64,000 nucleotides of DNA from Melieria omissa (Eukaryota > Arthropoda > Insecta > Diptera > Ulidiidae): positions 14,040,921-14,104,920 of the forward strand of contig OZ020269.1 in NCBI GenBank assembly GCA_963971225.1, read 5' to 3'. Positions 1-10,600 of this stretch are shown here, one piece after another. The notes below the pieces were generated by a model. That model was given only the letters and a program-made list of their open reading frames with translations, was not told the DNA's origin and ran no database searches. The translations under genes and the position numbers were made by a program. Every line of letters begins with the position of its first letter. Positions within the stretch are counted from its first letter, which is position 1.

Positions 1-429
1 ACAAGCCGCTCTATGTGATGTTGCCGCCACATGAAGCTGTCATATTTGTGCCATAAGTATTAACTTGATGTTCAGTATTTGAGCATATGTACACTTTTGT
101 GTATGTATGTGTAGACATGGCGGCCGAAATGGTCTGTTTTCTCTACTTTGTTTTTTTGTTTTTTGTTATTGATTGTGCGTCAGGTGTGCTTGAAGCTGAA
201 GACAGTGCGGTCTACTTCAGCACATTGGCGCGTTGGTGTAGTATTTCTTGATTTGATTCCACCTTCTATTACCAAATGAATGAAGTGAAGAATGCATAAA
301 AGTGTTTTCTTAAGGCTTAATTTTTGGACCCAATGAAATTTCCCTGAAATTAGACCCCCGAAATATTGAATGCTTTAAATCAGAACAGGCATTAAGTTCA
401 AATTTTAGCCAATCTTTCCGCCATGTGAC

Positions 430-1260
430 AAAAAATTGAGGGGGGCCTAGTCAAAGTTCACAAAAGTGGTTGGAAATTAGACAAATTGATCCACAGCTGC
501 TTAGAAATGGCTCTTGGTTATGGTTAATGGTTAAAATCTATCAGTGACCCCCATTAATTTTTCCGTCTAAACATTTCTTTGGAACAAACCTAACTCCTAT
601 CTCCAACACTTAATGGGGCTCTCATACAAAATGGCCGTTCAAAGTTCACAAAAGTGCTTCAAAATAAGACAAATTGCTCCACAGCTGCTCCAAAAAGGCT
701 CTTAGAGGGTTAGAATCTATGACTGACCCCGCTAATTTTTTCTTCTAAGAATTTCTTTGGAACAGACTGACCTCCCTTCTCCAACACTTAATGGGGCTCT
801 CATACAAAGTTCACAAAAGTGTTTAGATATTAGACAAGTTGCTCCACAGCTGCTCCAAAAAGGCTCTTAGAGGATTAACATCTACTGACCCCCACTAATT
901 TTTTCTTCTAAAAATTTCTTTGGAACAGACTTACCTCGAAATTAGACAAATTGCTCCACAGCTTCTTAGAAAAAGCTCTTAGAGGATTAAAATCTATGAC
1001 TTACCCCCACTAATTTTTCCTTTTAAATATTTCTTTCAAACATACCTACCCCCTATATCCAACCCTTAATGGGGCTCCCATACAAAGTTCTTGTTTTTAT
1101 AAAAAGGGCTCCAACTACTCCCATGTTGCCCTAAGACATGTCAAATGTATGACCAACCCACATTTATTTTCCCTTTCAAATGTTTTTTTCATACGTATCT
1201 AACCACTATCTGCAACTCTTAGGGGAGCTGCCATACAAAACTGGTAGTTTTCTAGGGACT
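430..1260. repeat. Diverged tandem repeat, units ~110-190 bp
   Basis: A block containing 'ccacagctgctccaaaaagg', then 'ctgacccccactaatttt', then 'tttggaacagac' and 'atggggctctcatacaaa' recurs at 482, 670, 835 and 947, giving spacings of 188, 165 and 112 bp. More diverged copies continue to about 1260. No coding potential is visible in any frame. The family is not recognised. It is a local low-copy tandem repeat rather than a long satellite. Confidence 0.8.
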
Positions 1261-1878
1261 TGGCGCTCCACTTGTAAATGTAGTTAAATAAGCGTAACGT
1301 ATTTCGAAAACTACTAAACCGATTTGACTGATTTTTTTAACGATCGAGAAGATTTTTGAGTGCAAAAAATACAAAATTAATTAAAGTTCAAAAATTCACC
1401 ACCAGAGGGCGCCTTCCATACAAACGAAGTTGTTTGTTTGTTTGAATTTCTATGAAGCAAAAAATCTAAATGTGTGGCCCATCAACCTCCTCATGCCCGT
1501 CGATGCAAAGATTATGTCAAGACCAAATAATAGATGCCGCCTGAATCTAAAGGGAACCCAACAGATAGGGAAGGATAAAGGGAATCACATTGAACCCAAC
1601 AGAATATCCGAACGGAAATGCTCGCCGCACACACCCCATGAGGAACCTTAGCGAACCGTACCTTCTAACAAACAATTTAAAAAATTAATAAATGATACAA
1701 ATAAATAAATTATATATATAAATAAATAAAAAAAATTAAATAAATTAATATTAAATTTAAAACAAAATCAAATCTGCTCCGCATTTTGCCGAGTGTCATA
1801 ATTTTGTTTCGATTTTTAATGTTATTGCTCCTCTTGTTCCTTATGATTATTTTTTGTATTATTATTCTTATATTTAGT
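1261..1878. other. Non-coding, repeat-like then AT-rich
   Basis: From about 1300 to 1420 the text 'gaaaactactaaaccgat' and its surroundings look like a dispersed insect repeat, but I cannot assign a family or find ends. From 1680 to 1878 the sequence is almost pure A/T with short runs of aaat. The 73-codon frame at 1430-1651 has no recognisable domain and I do not call it a gene. Confidence 0.4.
1399..1413 (+). promoter_or_regulatory. CTCF-like motif
   Basis: CCACCAGAGGGCGCC matches the core of the CTCF binding consensus (CCA..AG.[GT]GGC), which is conserved between vertebrates and Drosophila CTCF. It is GC-rich in an otherwise AT-rich stretch. A match by chance, or as part of a dispersed repeat, is possible; occupancy is not shown. 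Confidence 0.4.
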
Positions 1879-2163
1879 CCTTTATTTTTCATATTTAATC
1901 CTTAATTTCAAACTTAAGTTTTCTTAACAAAAAAAATTTCTAAATTACCAAAAAATTCTGAATTTCATTTCAGTGTCTACAACTGAATTAAATTTTGTTT
2001 ACATTTTTTACTGCACTGCGCCTTTATTTTTCATATTTAATCCTTAATTTCAAACTTAAATTTTCTTAACAAAAAAATTTCTAAATTACCACAAAATTCT
2101 GAATTTCATTTCAACATTTCAACAACTTGAATTAAATTTTGTTTAAATTTTTCACTGCACTGC
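1879..2163. repeat. Tandem duplication, 142-bp unit, two copies
   Basis: The segment beginning 'cctttatttttcatattt' at 1879 repeats at 2021, and both copies end in 'actgcactgcg'. The copies are nearly identical apart from a few indels, so the duplication is fairly recent. Confidence 0.9.
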
Positions 2164-4260
2164 GCCTTTTTTAACCACTTCCCCTCTTCTTCAACATATT
2201 TACTTAACCCTCGAACTCCTCATACAATATTTGTGGTAAGCAATGAAACCCAATCGAACGAAAGTGTGTAAACACATTCCGCTGAACTTTGCTGCCCTCA
2301 ACAGGAAATTTTATATTACAGCCCGCGAGCGTTTGTTGGGGTTATTTGTGTAGTCTCCACATTGCGCCGACGCTAAGCCCCAAAACACTTAATTAAGCGC
2401 ATGTAAACAAGTGTAAACAAATTTTGAATAACACATACAAAGGGCTTAGAGTCGCTCGGCGGCAGTTTGGCTGCTTAGACGTGCCCACCCAACTGTGGCG
2501 GAAGCTCAAAATCCAGCCACCAACATTCACTCTTTGACTCTCACTCGTTTACAACGAAAATCTAAAAGCAGTAATTGACTTTTTAAAGCAGAACATTAAA
2601 TTTTAGAAGCATACTTGGCTGCACTTCTGTCGAAGAAACACCAAATCGAGCAGACAGCTGTGCAACAAAAGGTCAAAAGCCTTTAAGCGGCGCTAGAACG
2701 AGACTGCTGAGATTTAGTTAAACAAAAAACAAAATCAACAAAACCATAAGCAGAAGGAGCAGTCAACTTTGAAGCATAAAACAAGCGCACGACGTACGCA
2801 CCAAGTGCCAGAAGCGTCAAAGTGGAACTTGTAAATGGAATTTTTTTCTTGGCCACTGTTGGGCTGGAAATAAAATTGCAACGTGTGTTCGTGTTGCCTA
2901 CATTTGCTCCCCGGGGAAATTGTACTAATATACAACAATAACAATGACAACAACTACAATCATAAGAAGAACAAGCATCGCAGTTGCGGTAATAAAGAAA
3001 AGCAAACAAGTGTGCAGCCAGCAAGTCAAGTCAAGTCACATTTGCCACAAAAAGTTGAGCAAGTCTGAGGCAATATGGCAACAAAAACAACAACAACAAT
3101 AATATTTAACATTAGGACCGCAGTTGTAAAAAATTCATTAGAATTTATTATGCTGAATTTGAACTTTTAATGAGACTGTAATGCAATGGCGGGAAATGAA
3201 ACAATAAACAAATTATTTTACGAGCCATACTTCAGTAACAAACTGCGACAACAACAACAACAATAAACAACCAACAAAGAACTTTTTAGCATACAAAGTA
3301 TACATATTGTCTATGTACATTACAACAACAACAACATAATAGCTCGACGCACATCAAATGAAGCATCATTTAGTTACGTATACGCCCCGACAGCCAGACG
3401 CATATCGCTTATTGTTGTTTTTGCACTTGGCCGAGCGGCAGCACTTGATGAAATTATAAATGTCGACGCGTACGGCAAAGGACGCGCCACTGCAGCACGT
3501 AGCAGTCGTTGCGACTATGCACAGCGCTTACAAATCCTTAGAAGTAGAAAATAAATTGTTCAAAATTTAGAACCAAATTTTAAACGACTTGGCACAGCAA
3601 TTCATTTCAGCTGGCTGCCTTTGCTGCCAGTATTAACATAAGTGAGAGCTCAAAGCTGGCAATTCTGGAACAGCACAACGACGCCGGTTGAACACCTGTG
3701 CGGTGTTATTGTCGTTGTTGTGACTGTTGTTGTTGTTATCGTCGTAGTCATTATTGCTGTTATTTGCTTATGTGATTATTGTTTTTTTCGTTGCTGCTAA
3801 TGTTGCATTATTTTTTTTTTCGATTTTGAAAGAAGAAAATCTTTGCAAGATACTTAGCGACTCCTGCATTAACTGAGCAGAGAACAAGAAGGCCAGTTCC
3901 GCCGGGACTACACGTAAAAGACAGGTTTTTGGTCGTTAAAAATCCGGCATATTGACGAACACAGATTCGGTTGTTGAAAATCTGATAATATGAGGTGAGT
4001 TTTAATGGGTTTTGCGGGCGCAGAGATCAATGATGTAAAGTTAGTTGTCAGTCGGAAAGAATGCAACAACAGTATTTTTCAAAAAATATCCACCTACTAC
4101 AGAAAAAAAAAAAAAACATTCAGTGTTGTTGTTTCACTATTCTCGCATGTATTTGTTATATTGTTGCGTGCCAAAGTCAAATGTTTCACTCCATATTTCC
4201 GTTGCTCGTTGGAAGTTGCAACTTTGTGGTAAACTTTTTTCTCTCTTTTCTACACTCTTT
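2164..4260. other. Non-coding DNA, no gene recognised
   Basis: Moderate GC with CAA/GTT triplet runs (around 2930-3330 and 3710-3790). Short open frames here (for example 2683-3024 on the minus strand) are cysteine- or serine-rich translations of simple sequence. A splice-donor-like 'gaggtgagt' lies at about 3991-3999, but no exon can be supported. I see nothing else. Confidence 0.5.
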
Positions 4261-4406
4261 TGCTTTTTGTTACATATTCTGCAATCTGTGCAGATTTTTT
4301 AAGGTGCAAAAGTTACAAAAGAAAGGAGTACATTGCTTTTTGTTACATATTCTGCTATCTGTGCAGATTTTTTAAGGTGCAAAAGTTACAAAAGAAAGGA
4401 GCACAT
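4261..4406. repeat. 73-bp tandem duplication
   Basis: The segment starting 'tgctttttgttacatatt' at 4261 is repeated at 4334 with only a couple of base differences. Each copy ends in 'caaaagaaaggag'. The near identity shows a recent duplication. Confidence 0.95.
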
Positions 4407-5509
4407 TACAAATTATGCTCAACTTTTAATTAGAACAAAAATATTCTTTAATCATTATGCAGTGAAGCGTCAAGAAAGTGTAAAAAAATTGCAATAAAAA
4501 AAGTGAAAAATATTTTAGTTATTAAAAAAAAAATTTTATAAAAATACTAAAATTCAATGTTGCATGAAGCAAAAAAGTTTGAGGCATCTATCAAAACTTT
4601 TTTAAAAACCAGCGCTCAGTAACAATGCAGAGAATTGCATTGGTTTAAAAAGGTGGAACAAGTCAGGAATCAAATGATCCTGGAAGCATGGGAATTACCA
4701 TCAATGCAATGCCACAACTTACTGGCTGAGAAATTTATTTTATGTTCATTCAATTGGGTTGCTTAGACTTCGAACTGTCCTACTAATTTTATGAGGCAAG
4801 AAATTTCTAAACAAATTAAATAAAATTGATTTGTGATGTCGTTTAATCTATCATGAATAAATAAAGAGTGATAGGAGGAATACAAACGTTTAACATTCGA
4901 TGACATAAAATACGAACATGACCACAGAAGGAGAGAAAAACGAAGAGATTAAAGATCATTCAACACACCACTCCTCTCAAAACCAGTTGTTTCCTTCTCT
5001 TTAAAACCTCTTCAACAAATCCGACAGTGTTGGCTTAACAATTTACTTAAAACCTTTAACCTTAAATTCCAATTCATCATACGCCCCGTTGAGCGCATTT
5101 ACCGAGCCAATTTCGTTTAATGCCACCCGTGTTTTTTTTAGCACACACACATTTTTTCATATCATTCCGTTGCCCACCAACAGCGCACAGTGGCTGCTTA
5201 CTGCTGTCACCAATATGTCAGGCAGTGTGTAAGCATTTTTTTCTTTTTTCAATGCCAAAAGCATTTCACCACAACATGCTAACAGTTTCATTTATAATTA
5301 AACCCACAAAATTTCAGTTGCGGTTGTTATCATTTGGGTTGGTTTAGCCACAGTCAATGGCACAGTGCGACTAAAAACCGCAGCGACCAAATTATGCAGT
5401 CATTATGCGTTCAACAGCAGCTGAGGTAAATCGTAAAAAACTAAACGCTGGTCCCAAAGAGGACATTAAAAAAAAGTGACACAAGTGACATTAAAAAAAA
5501 TAAAATAAA
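4407..5509. other. Non-coding DNA, nothing recognised
   Basis: AT-rich sequence without a supportable ORF, repeat or RNA gene. Confidence 0.5.
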
Positions 5510-5552
5510 TAGAAACTAAGGTTGTTACAAGGTGTTTGAATGTGTTTCATAA

Positions 5553-5597
<45 letters not shown>

Positions 5598-5797
5598 TTT
5601 AGGACTTTTTATTTTTTTTTAGATAAATATTACATAATTTTTTTAAATGAAAAAATTCAAAAAATTTTAAACAACATGAAAAAATTTATATACCGGCAAA
5701 ACCAGGGACCAATAAGAACTTTTTATTAGTTTTTCTCTGATGTCAAGGTTTATTTTTAAGGAACTTTGAATTTTTAAGGACATGTTAAGGACAATTA
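5510..5797. repeat. First copy of an AT-rich tandem repeat, with a long poly-T
   Basis: This holds a run of about 37 T at 5556-5592, then 'taccggcaaaaccaggga' at 5691, 'ctgatgtcaagg' and 'aaggaactttgaattttt'. The same string of landmarks recurs at 11425 and 11721, beyond the retrotransposon. The LOA element at 5798-11287 therefore landed inside this array. The last 12 bases (5786-5797) are its target-site duplication. Confidence 0.85.
5786..5797 (+). repeat. Left target-site duplication of the LOA element
   Basis: TAAGGACAATTA, identical to 11288-11299. The outermost T on the right could also belong to the element's TATTC tail, so the duplication is 11 or 12 bp. Confidence 0.9.
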
Positions 5798-6236
5798 GGC
5801 GGTCTGCTGCCTACTCTTCAGCCACTGCCAGCTAGGATGTCCAGCTGGCGGGAGTTGAGGGGCTGGCGGAATGTGACTAGACCTCCTCGTGGTGGCCGCT
5901 GGAAACAGCCACCGGGGTATGGTCTTGTCTTACCCTGTGTGGCTGGCAAACTAGTCACTTCCTATATCCAACTGCCTATACCTGGTCTCCTCTCTGCCCC
6001 ACATCCCCTCCCCCCCCCCCCTAATCCAGGGTGTTATGCGACCCGTGCCCATTGGATGGTTTGCAGCCAGGGGGTATACCGGCTGTAATATCACGGAGCC
6101 TACCCGATACCTGTCCACCTCGGGTAGTATTTTGGACTTCCCATGGCATGGGGCTCTGTCATGGGCGACCTTATTTCCCCACAACTTGAAAAGGCCACCG
6201 AAAAGCCTCGTCGGAGTAGGTGGCCGAAAGAACCAG
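5798..6236 (+). promoter_or_regulatory. LOA 5' leader with foldable segments and a uORF
   Basis: Visible inverted repeats are GCCAGCT...AGCTGGC (5829-5851), GGTGG...CCACC (5894-5916) and CTACCCGA...TCGGGTAG (6100-6127), with a weaker GCAGCC...GGCTGT just before the last. A 12-13-base C tract sits near 6009-6021. An 83-codon upstream frame (5837-6088) overlaps the first ORF1 ATG. LOA-type elements lack a TATA box and must carry an internal promoter at their 5' end; I cannot point to its motifs. The palindromes between 6060 and 6130 suggest that RNA structure rather than protein sequence is constrained there. Confidence 0.5.
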
Positions 6237-7586
6237 ATGATGAGCTCTCAAACACGCGCCTCGGATGGTAAGGACGTCGGACAGACTGACGCCACTGATC
6301 AGCACATTGCTGAACTAACAGTAAGCGGTTGGAAAGACCAACCGACAAGAAGAAGTAGGGGGAACAGTGAATGTTCCCATACGAGCGTGACAACCATGTC
6401 AACGATCGCGGTTGAGGAGGCACCCTCGCTTGGCGTACCCGCGCTGGTAGAAGCCACCGAGGCCATCTCTCTTAAGAGAAAGCGGCTGACGACTTCTCAA
6501 AAGAAGTGGCTGAGGAGGCTAATGGCGTCGGGTAAATCATACGATGATGCCCTCAAGACTGTGCTGGAAGAGCCGACAAAGACGGACGACACTGGTGGCA
6601 GCAGCAGAGCGGATACGGCGCAACCCGTACCTAAAAGGACGAAGTTTAGTCCGTCCTTTGCTGAGGCTGCTGCGGCCATCAAAGTTGGAATTCTACCGGA
6701 CGAATTCCCGGCTGTCCATCTGGGTCTGGAGGAGCAGAGGACGATCGAAGGGCTGATCAAAGAGGAGCTGCGTAAGCTCCCCGTGGATGGGCCTCAGATC
6801 AGATTCCAAGGATGCTCGTTCAAGCCAGGATGGATTATTGTAAACTGCGCCGACGAGGCATCGAGGAACTGGCTAAGGGAGGTCATAACAAAAACCCAGC
6901 TGCCGGGAATGAAGGTGAAACTGGTGGAGGGAAAAGACATTCCCAAACCCAGTGTGGCCACCGCATTCTTTCCTGGCTGCTCCCTCCCGGCCGAAGATAT
7001 TCTTCGAATGCTTCGTACGCAGAACCGTTCACTACCGACAGGAAACTGGAAGGTACTGAATAGATCTGTCGCGGCGCAGGGAACAACGCTGACGTTGGCC
7101 ATCGACGACACCTCAGTAGGTCGGCTCTCTGAGCTGAAGGACCTTCCCTTCTTCGAGTTGGGAAGAGTTCAGTTCAGGGTGCGGACTGATCAGGGGATGA
7201 AGTCGCCGGTGACCAGCCGGGGCGGCACGGAGACGAGGACGCCGAAGACAGTGGTGGAAGAGGACAGACCCTCCACCAGCAAGCCAGCACTGGCGAAGGC
7301 ATGCGAGGACTGTCCACCTACAAGTGGACGGACGCAAGCCGTCACTCGGACCGAACGGACCGAACGGACCAGTGACAAGACGCCAGGACAGGCATCGGTT
7401 GGGCCCGTAAAGCCTACCTCATCTAAGCCAGTCCGGCAGACTCGGCTGACTGGGTTGGCGAATCCATCCAGACGACTGAGCCTGCTGGATAAGTCTGCAC
7501 ACACACCGAGCAGCAATGAACGGGTGCAGACGAGGGGCAGAGGGGGTAAGCGTGCGGGAACCCACACGAAGGGACCAAAGGCGTAA
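6036..7586 (+). CDS. LOA ORF1 protein (Gag-like, DUF4780 family)
   Basis: 516 codons from the first in-frame ATG. ORF1 proteins of this class bind element RNA, form the ribonucleoprotein particle and escort it to the nucleus. The N-terminal ~190 residues are polar and low in complexity. Residues ~215-385 hold the recognisable block with 'GCSFKPGWIIVNCADEASR', then a second half with 'FFPGCS' and 'TLTLAIDD', which resembles the insect DUF4780 domain. The C-terminal ~130 residues are basic and Thr/Pro/Ser-rich. I see no CCHC zinc knuckles, unlike Jockey or I ORF1. The start is uncertain: tandem ATGs at 6237 and 6240 (MMSSQTR...) are a better candidate, because 6036-6236 codes for unlikely protein and contains RNA palindromes. 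It ends at TAA 7584-7586, two bases before ORF2. Confidence 0.85.
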   Translation: MRPVPIGWFAARGYTGCNITEPTRYLSTSGSILDFPWHGALSWATLFPHNLKRPPKSLVGVGGRKNQMMSSQTRASDGKDVGQTDATDQHIAELTVSGWKDQPTRRSRGNSECSHTSVTTMSTIAVEEAPSLGVPALVEATEAISLKRKRLTTSQKKWLRRLMASGKSYDDALKTVLEEPTKTDDTGGSSRADTAQPVPKRTKFSPSFAEAAAAIKVGILPDEFPAVHLGLEEQRTIEGLIKEELRKLPVDGPQIRFQGCSFKPGWIIVNCADEASRNWLREVITKTQLPGMKVKLVEGKDIPKPSVATAFFPGCSLPAEDILRMLRTQNRSLPTGNWKVLNRSVAAQGTTLTLAIDDTSVGRLSELKDLPFFELGRVQFRVRTDQGMKSPVTSRGGTETRTPKTVVEEDRPSTSKPALAKACEDCPPTSGRTQAVTRTERTERTSDKTPGQASVGPVKPTSSKPVRQTRLTGLANPSRRLSLLDKSAHTPSSNERVQTRGRGGKRAGTHTKGPKA

Positions 7587-7617
7587 CTATGGAGATTGTA
7601 CAAGTCAATCTCCATAG
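7587..7617 (+). promoter_or_regulatory. Perfect RNA hairpin at the ORF1-ORF2 junction
   Basis: Bases 7587-7598 (CTATGGAGATTG) are exactly complementary to 7606-7617 (CAATCTCCATAG), giving a 12-bp stem with a 7-nt loop (7599-7605). The stem begins at the first base after the ORF1 TAA and encloses the ORF2 ATG. In the related R1-clade element SART1, ORF2 is made by termination-reinitiation helped by downstream RNA structure; a similar role here is an inference. Confidence 0.7.
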
Positions 7618-10600
7618 AGCGTCGGCAGCCTCGGCTGTCCTAACTAGGACCATGAACACCTTGGGTCCTAGTATAGCCCTGGTGCAGGAACCATGGACCA
7701 GCACCAACGGTCAAGTCAGAGGGCTATCCCAGGCAGGTAAGGTATTATGTTGTCAATCAACCACAACCAGAGCCAGGACCTGCATCGTGTTTAATAACAT
7801 ATCTTTCTTCCCGTTGACAGATTTCGTTACGCCGGATCTATGCGCGGGTAAGATTACCTGGAACTCCAGGGAAATCATTATTGCCTCCGCATACTTCCCT
7901 GGAGATGACGACCACTGTCCACCCCGAATAGCAGAACAGCTCATTGCCTATGCTAGGGGCAACCACATGGAGCTCGTAATGGGCTGTGATGCGAACGCCC
8001 ATCACACCATGTGGGGGAGCACGGACATAAATCCTAGAGGTGAGTCACTATTTAATTATATACTTTCCTTAGACCTAAGTATTTGCAATATTGGGAACAG
8101 CCCCACATTTGTAACTAGAGTCAGAGAGGAAGTCTTGGATATGACCTTGACAACCTCGATGACAAAAGAACTTGTCAGCAATTGGCGGGTATCTGACGAG
8201 CCGTCGTGCTCAGATCATAGGCAGATAAGATTCACGCTAGGGAATCAGATGCCAACCGTGGTGACATTCAGACCAAAACGACAGACTGACTGGAACAGCT
8301 ATTGCTTCCAGTTAGGACAGGACGTCCCAACTCAAATCGAGAATAGGATAGATACCATAGACAGACTAGAAAGGGCCTCTACAATTTTTAGAGATTCCGT
8401 TCTGAATGCCTATGAAGAAAACTGTCCCCTCAAGACCAAAACTTGTAGGAAACAGACACCGTGGTGGAGTAGTCATCTTAACAAACTGAGAAGGGAAGTA
8501 AGGAAACTATTTAATAGAGCCAAGCGAAACAACGACTGGCAGACCTACTCCCAGACTCTCACCAAATACAACCAAGAAATCAGGAAGGCCAAGAGGGAAT
8601 CCTTCAAGCGGTTCTGTGAGGACGTATCAGATCTGTCCTCCAGCTACAGGCTTCATAGGGTTCTCTCGATGGAAAAATCCTGTCCGATAGGAACACTGGT
8701 GGATGGAGATGGGACAGCCACAAAGTGTGAAAAGGAAACACTTGTCCTACTCACCAATACCCACTTCCCGGGGTCAGTATACACAAATGATCCTCTGACA
8801 GGCAGTACTGGACAGGTGCATCGTCCAGGTAGGGAAGACTGGAGAACTGCCAAAGCTGTGTGTAATGCACTTGTAGTAGAATGGGCGCTGGAATCATTCT
8901 CTCCCTACAAGGCGCCGGGAAAAGATGGTATTTTCCCAGCGCTCTTACAGAAGGGAATGGCAATACTAACGCCCATTTTAACCAAAATCTACGTATGTAG
9001 TTTAGCCTTTGGGTACATTCCAGAAGCCTGGAGAATAGTTAACGTGATCTATCTCCCGAAACCTGGAAGAGCTGATAAGAAGGACCCAAAATCTTTCAGG
9101 CCAATAAGCCTGATGTCTTTTGTGCTTAAAGGCTTGGAAAAGGTCGTTGACCGGTATCTGAGGGAGGAAATACTCACTCAGCATCCCCTGAGCACGAACC
9201 AACATGCTTACCAGAAAGGTAAATCCACGGAAACGGCCCTATCGGCACTGGTAGGTAAGATAGAGAAGTCCCTGGCAGAAAAGGAAATCTGTTTAGTAGG
9301 CTTCCTGGACATAGAAGGGGCTTTCAACTACACAACCTTCGAAGCGATAGAAACGGCGCTAGAAGGACTACAGGCGCCTGCCACCCTTATAAGATGGATA
9401 TCATCAATGCTGGAGAGCAGGGTGATTCAGTCCAACTTAGGGGAGGCTGAGCTGTCAGCAAGTACAGCGCGAGGATGTCCTCAAGGGGGAGTACTATCCC
9501 CCCTGCTATGGTCTGTAGTCGTTGACGGACTAATCCGCTCTCTTGAAGAGCAGGGACATGAAGTCATCGCATATGCAGACGATTTAGTCATTGTGGTCAG
9601 AGGCAGAGACGGACATACCGTCTCAGATGTGCTTCAGAGCGCGCTGAGGATAGTCGAGCACTGGTGTATCAGACAGAAACTGTCTGTGAATCCAGACAAG
9701 ACAATCATAGTCCCTTTTACACTTAAAAGGAAGATCGACCTTAGACAGATTATGATCTTTGGAAAAGAACTGAACTTCTCGAAGGAAGTTAAGTATTTAG
9801 GGGTAATCCTGGACAGCAAATTGAACTGGAAACCTCATGTTGATCGCATCATCAAGAGGGCAGGCAATGCTCTCTGGAGTTGCAAAAGAATCTGTGGAAA
9901 AAATTGGGGACTGAGACCGAAGTGGCTTCAGAGTTTATACTCCCTAATAGTTCTGCCGACTATCACCTACGGGGCGATAGTGTGGTGGAGGAAAACCACG
10001 GAAATAACAACTGTGACTAAGCTGGGAAAACTTCAAAGACTAGCGAATACCTGTATAACAGGATGTCTCAGTACTACACCAACGGCAGCCCTAAATGTTA
10101 TATTGGGGATTCTGCCACTGGAACTAAATGTGCAAATGGCTGCAACCATCAGCGCACACAGACTAATGCATAGTGGATCCATACATAGGGATGCACATGC
10201 AATCGGTCACCTATCCATGTTGAAGGATAGGAGGCGAGATGGAGGCTTCTGGATGCCTCTGGATCTGATGCCACCGAAACACCTCTTCAGGAAGAACTAC
10301 TCTACGTACATACCGCATAGGGAAGACTGGGCTGCTAATAGAATCAGTCTCACGTGTGATGACATTGTCTGGTACACTGATGGCTCAAAGATGGAAGGCG
10401 GAACGGGAGCTGGAATATTTAATACTAGCTCCCAATTAGCAGTTAGTCTGGGAGACACGGCCACAGTCTTCCAGGCTGAGATCTTTGCCATAAACGAGTG
10501 TGCCAGGAAGATACTGACTCTCAATGTCAGGAGAAAGAGGATAATCATAATGTCCGACAGCCAGGCTGCAATAAAAGCTTTGAGCTCGACGACGTTTGAT

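Noticed and set aside
3988..4000. Strong splice-donor-like site (GAG|GTGAGT)
   Set aside because: No upstream coding exon, promoter or acceptor could be linked to it; such matches are common by chance in 64 kb.
7190..7615. 141-codon minus-strand frame inside the LOA element
   Set aside because: A shadow of the GC-rich 3' part of ORF1 and the hairpin; nothing suggests antisense coding.
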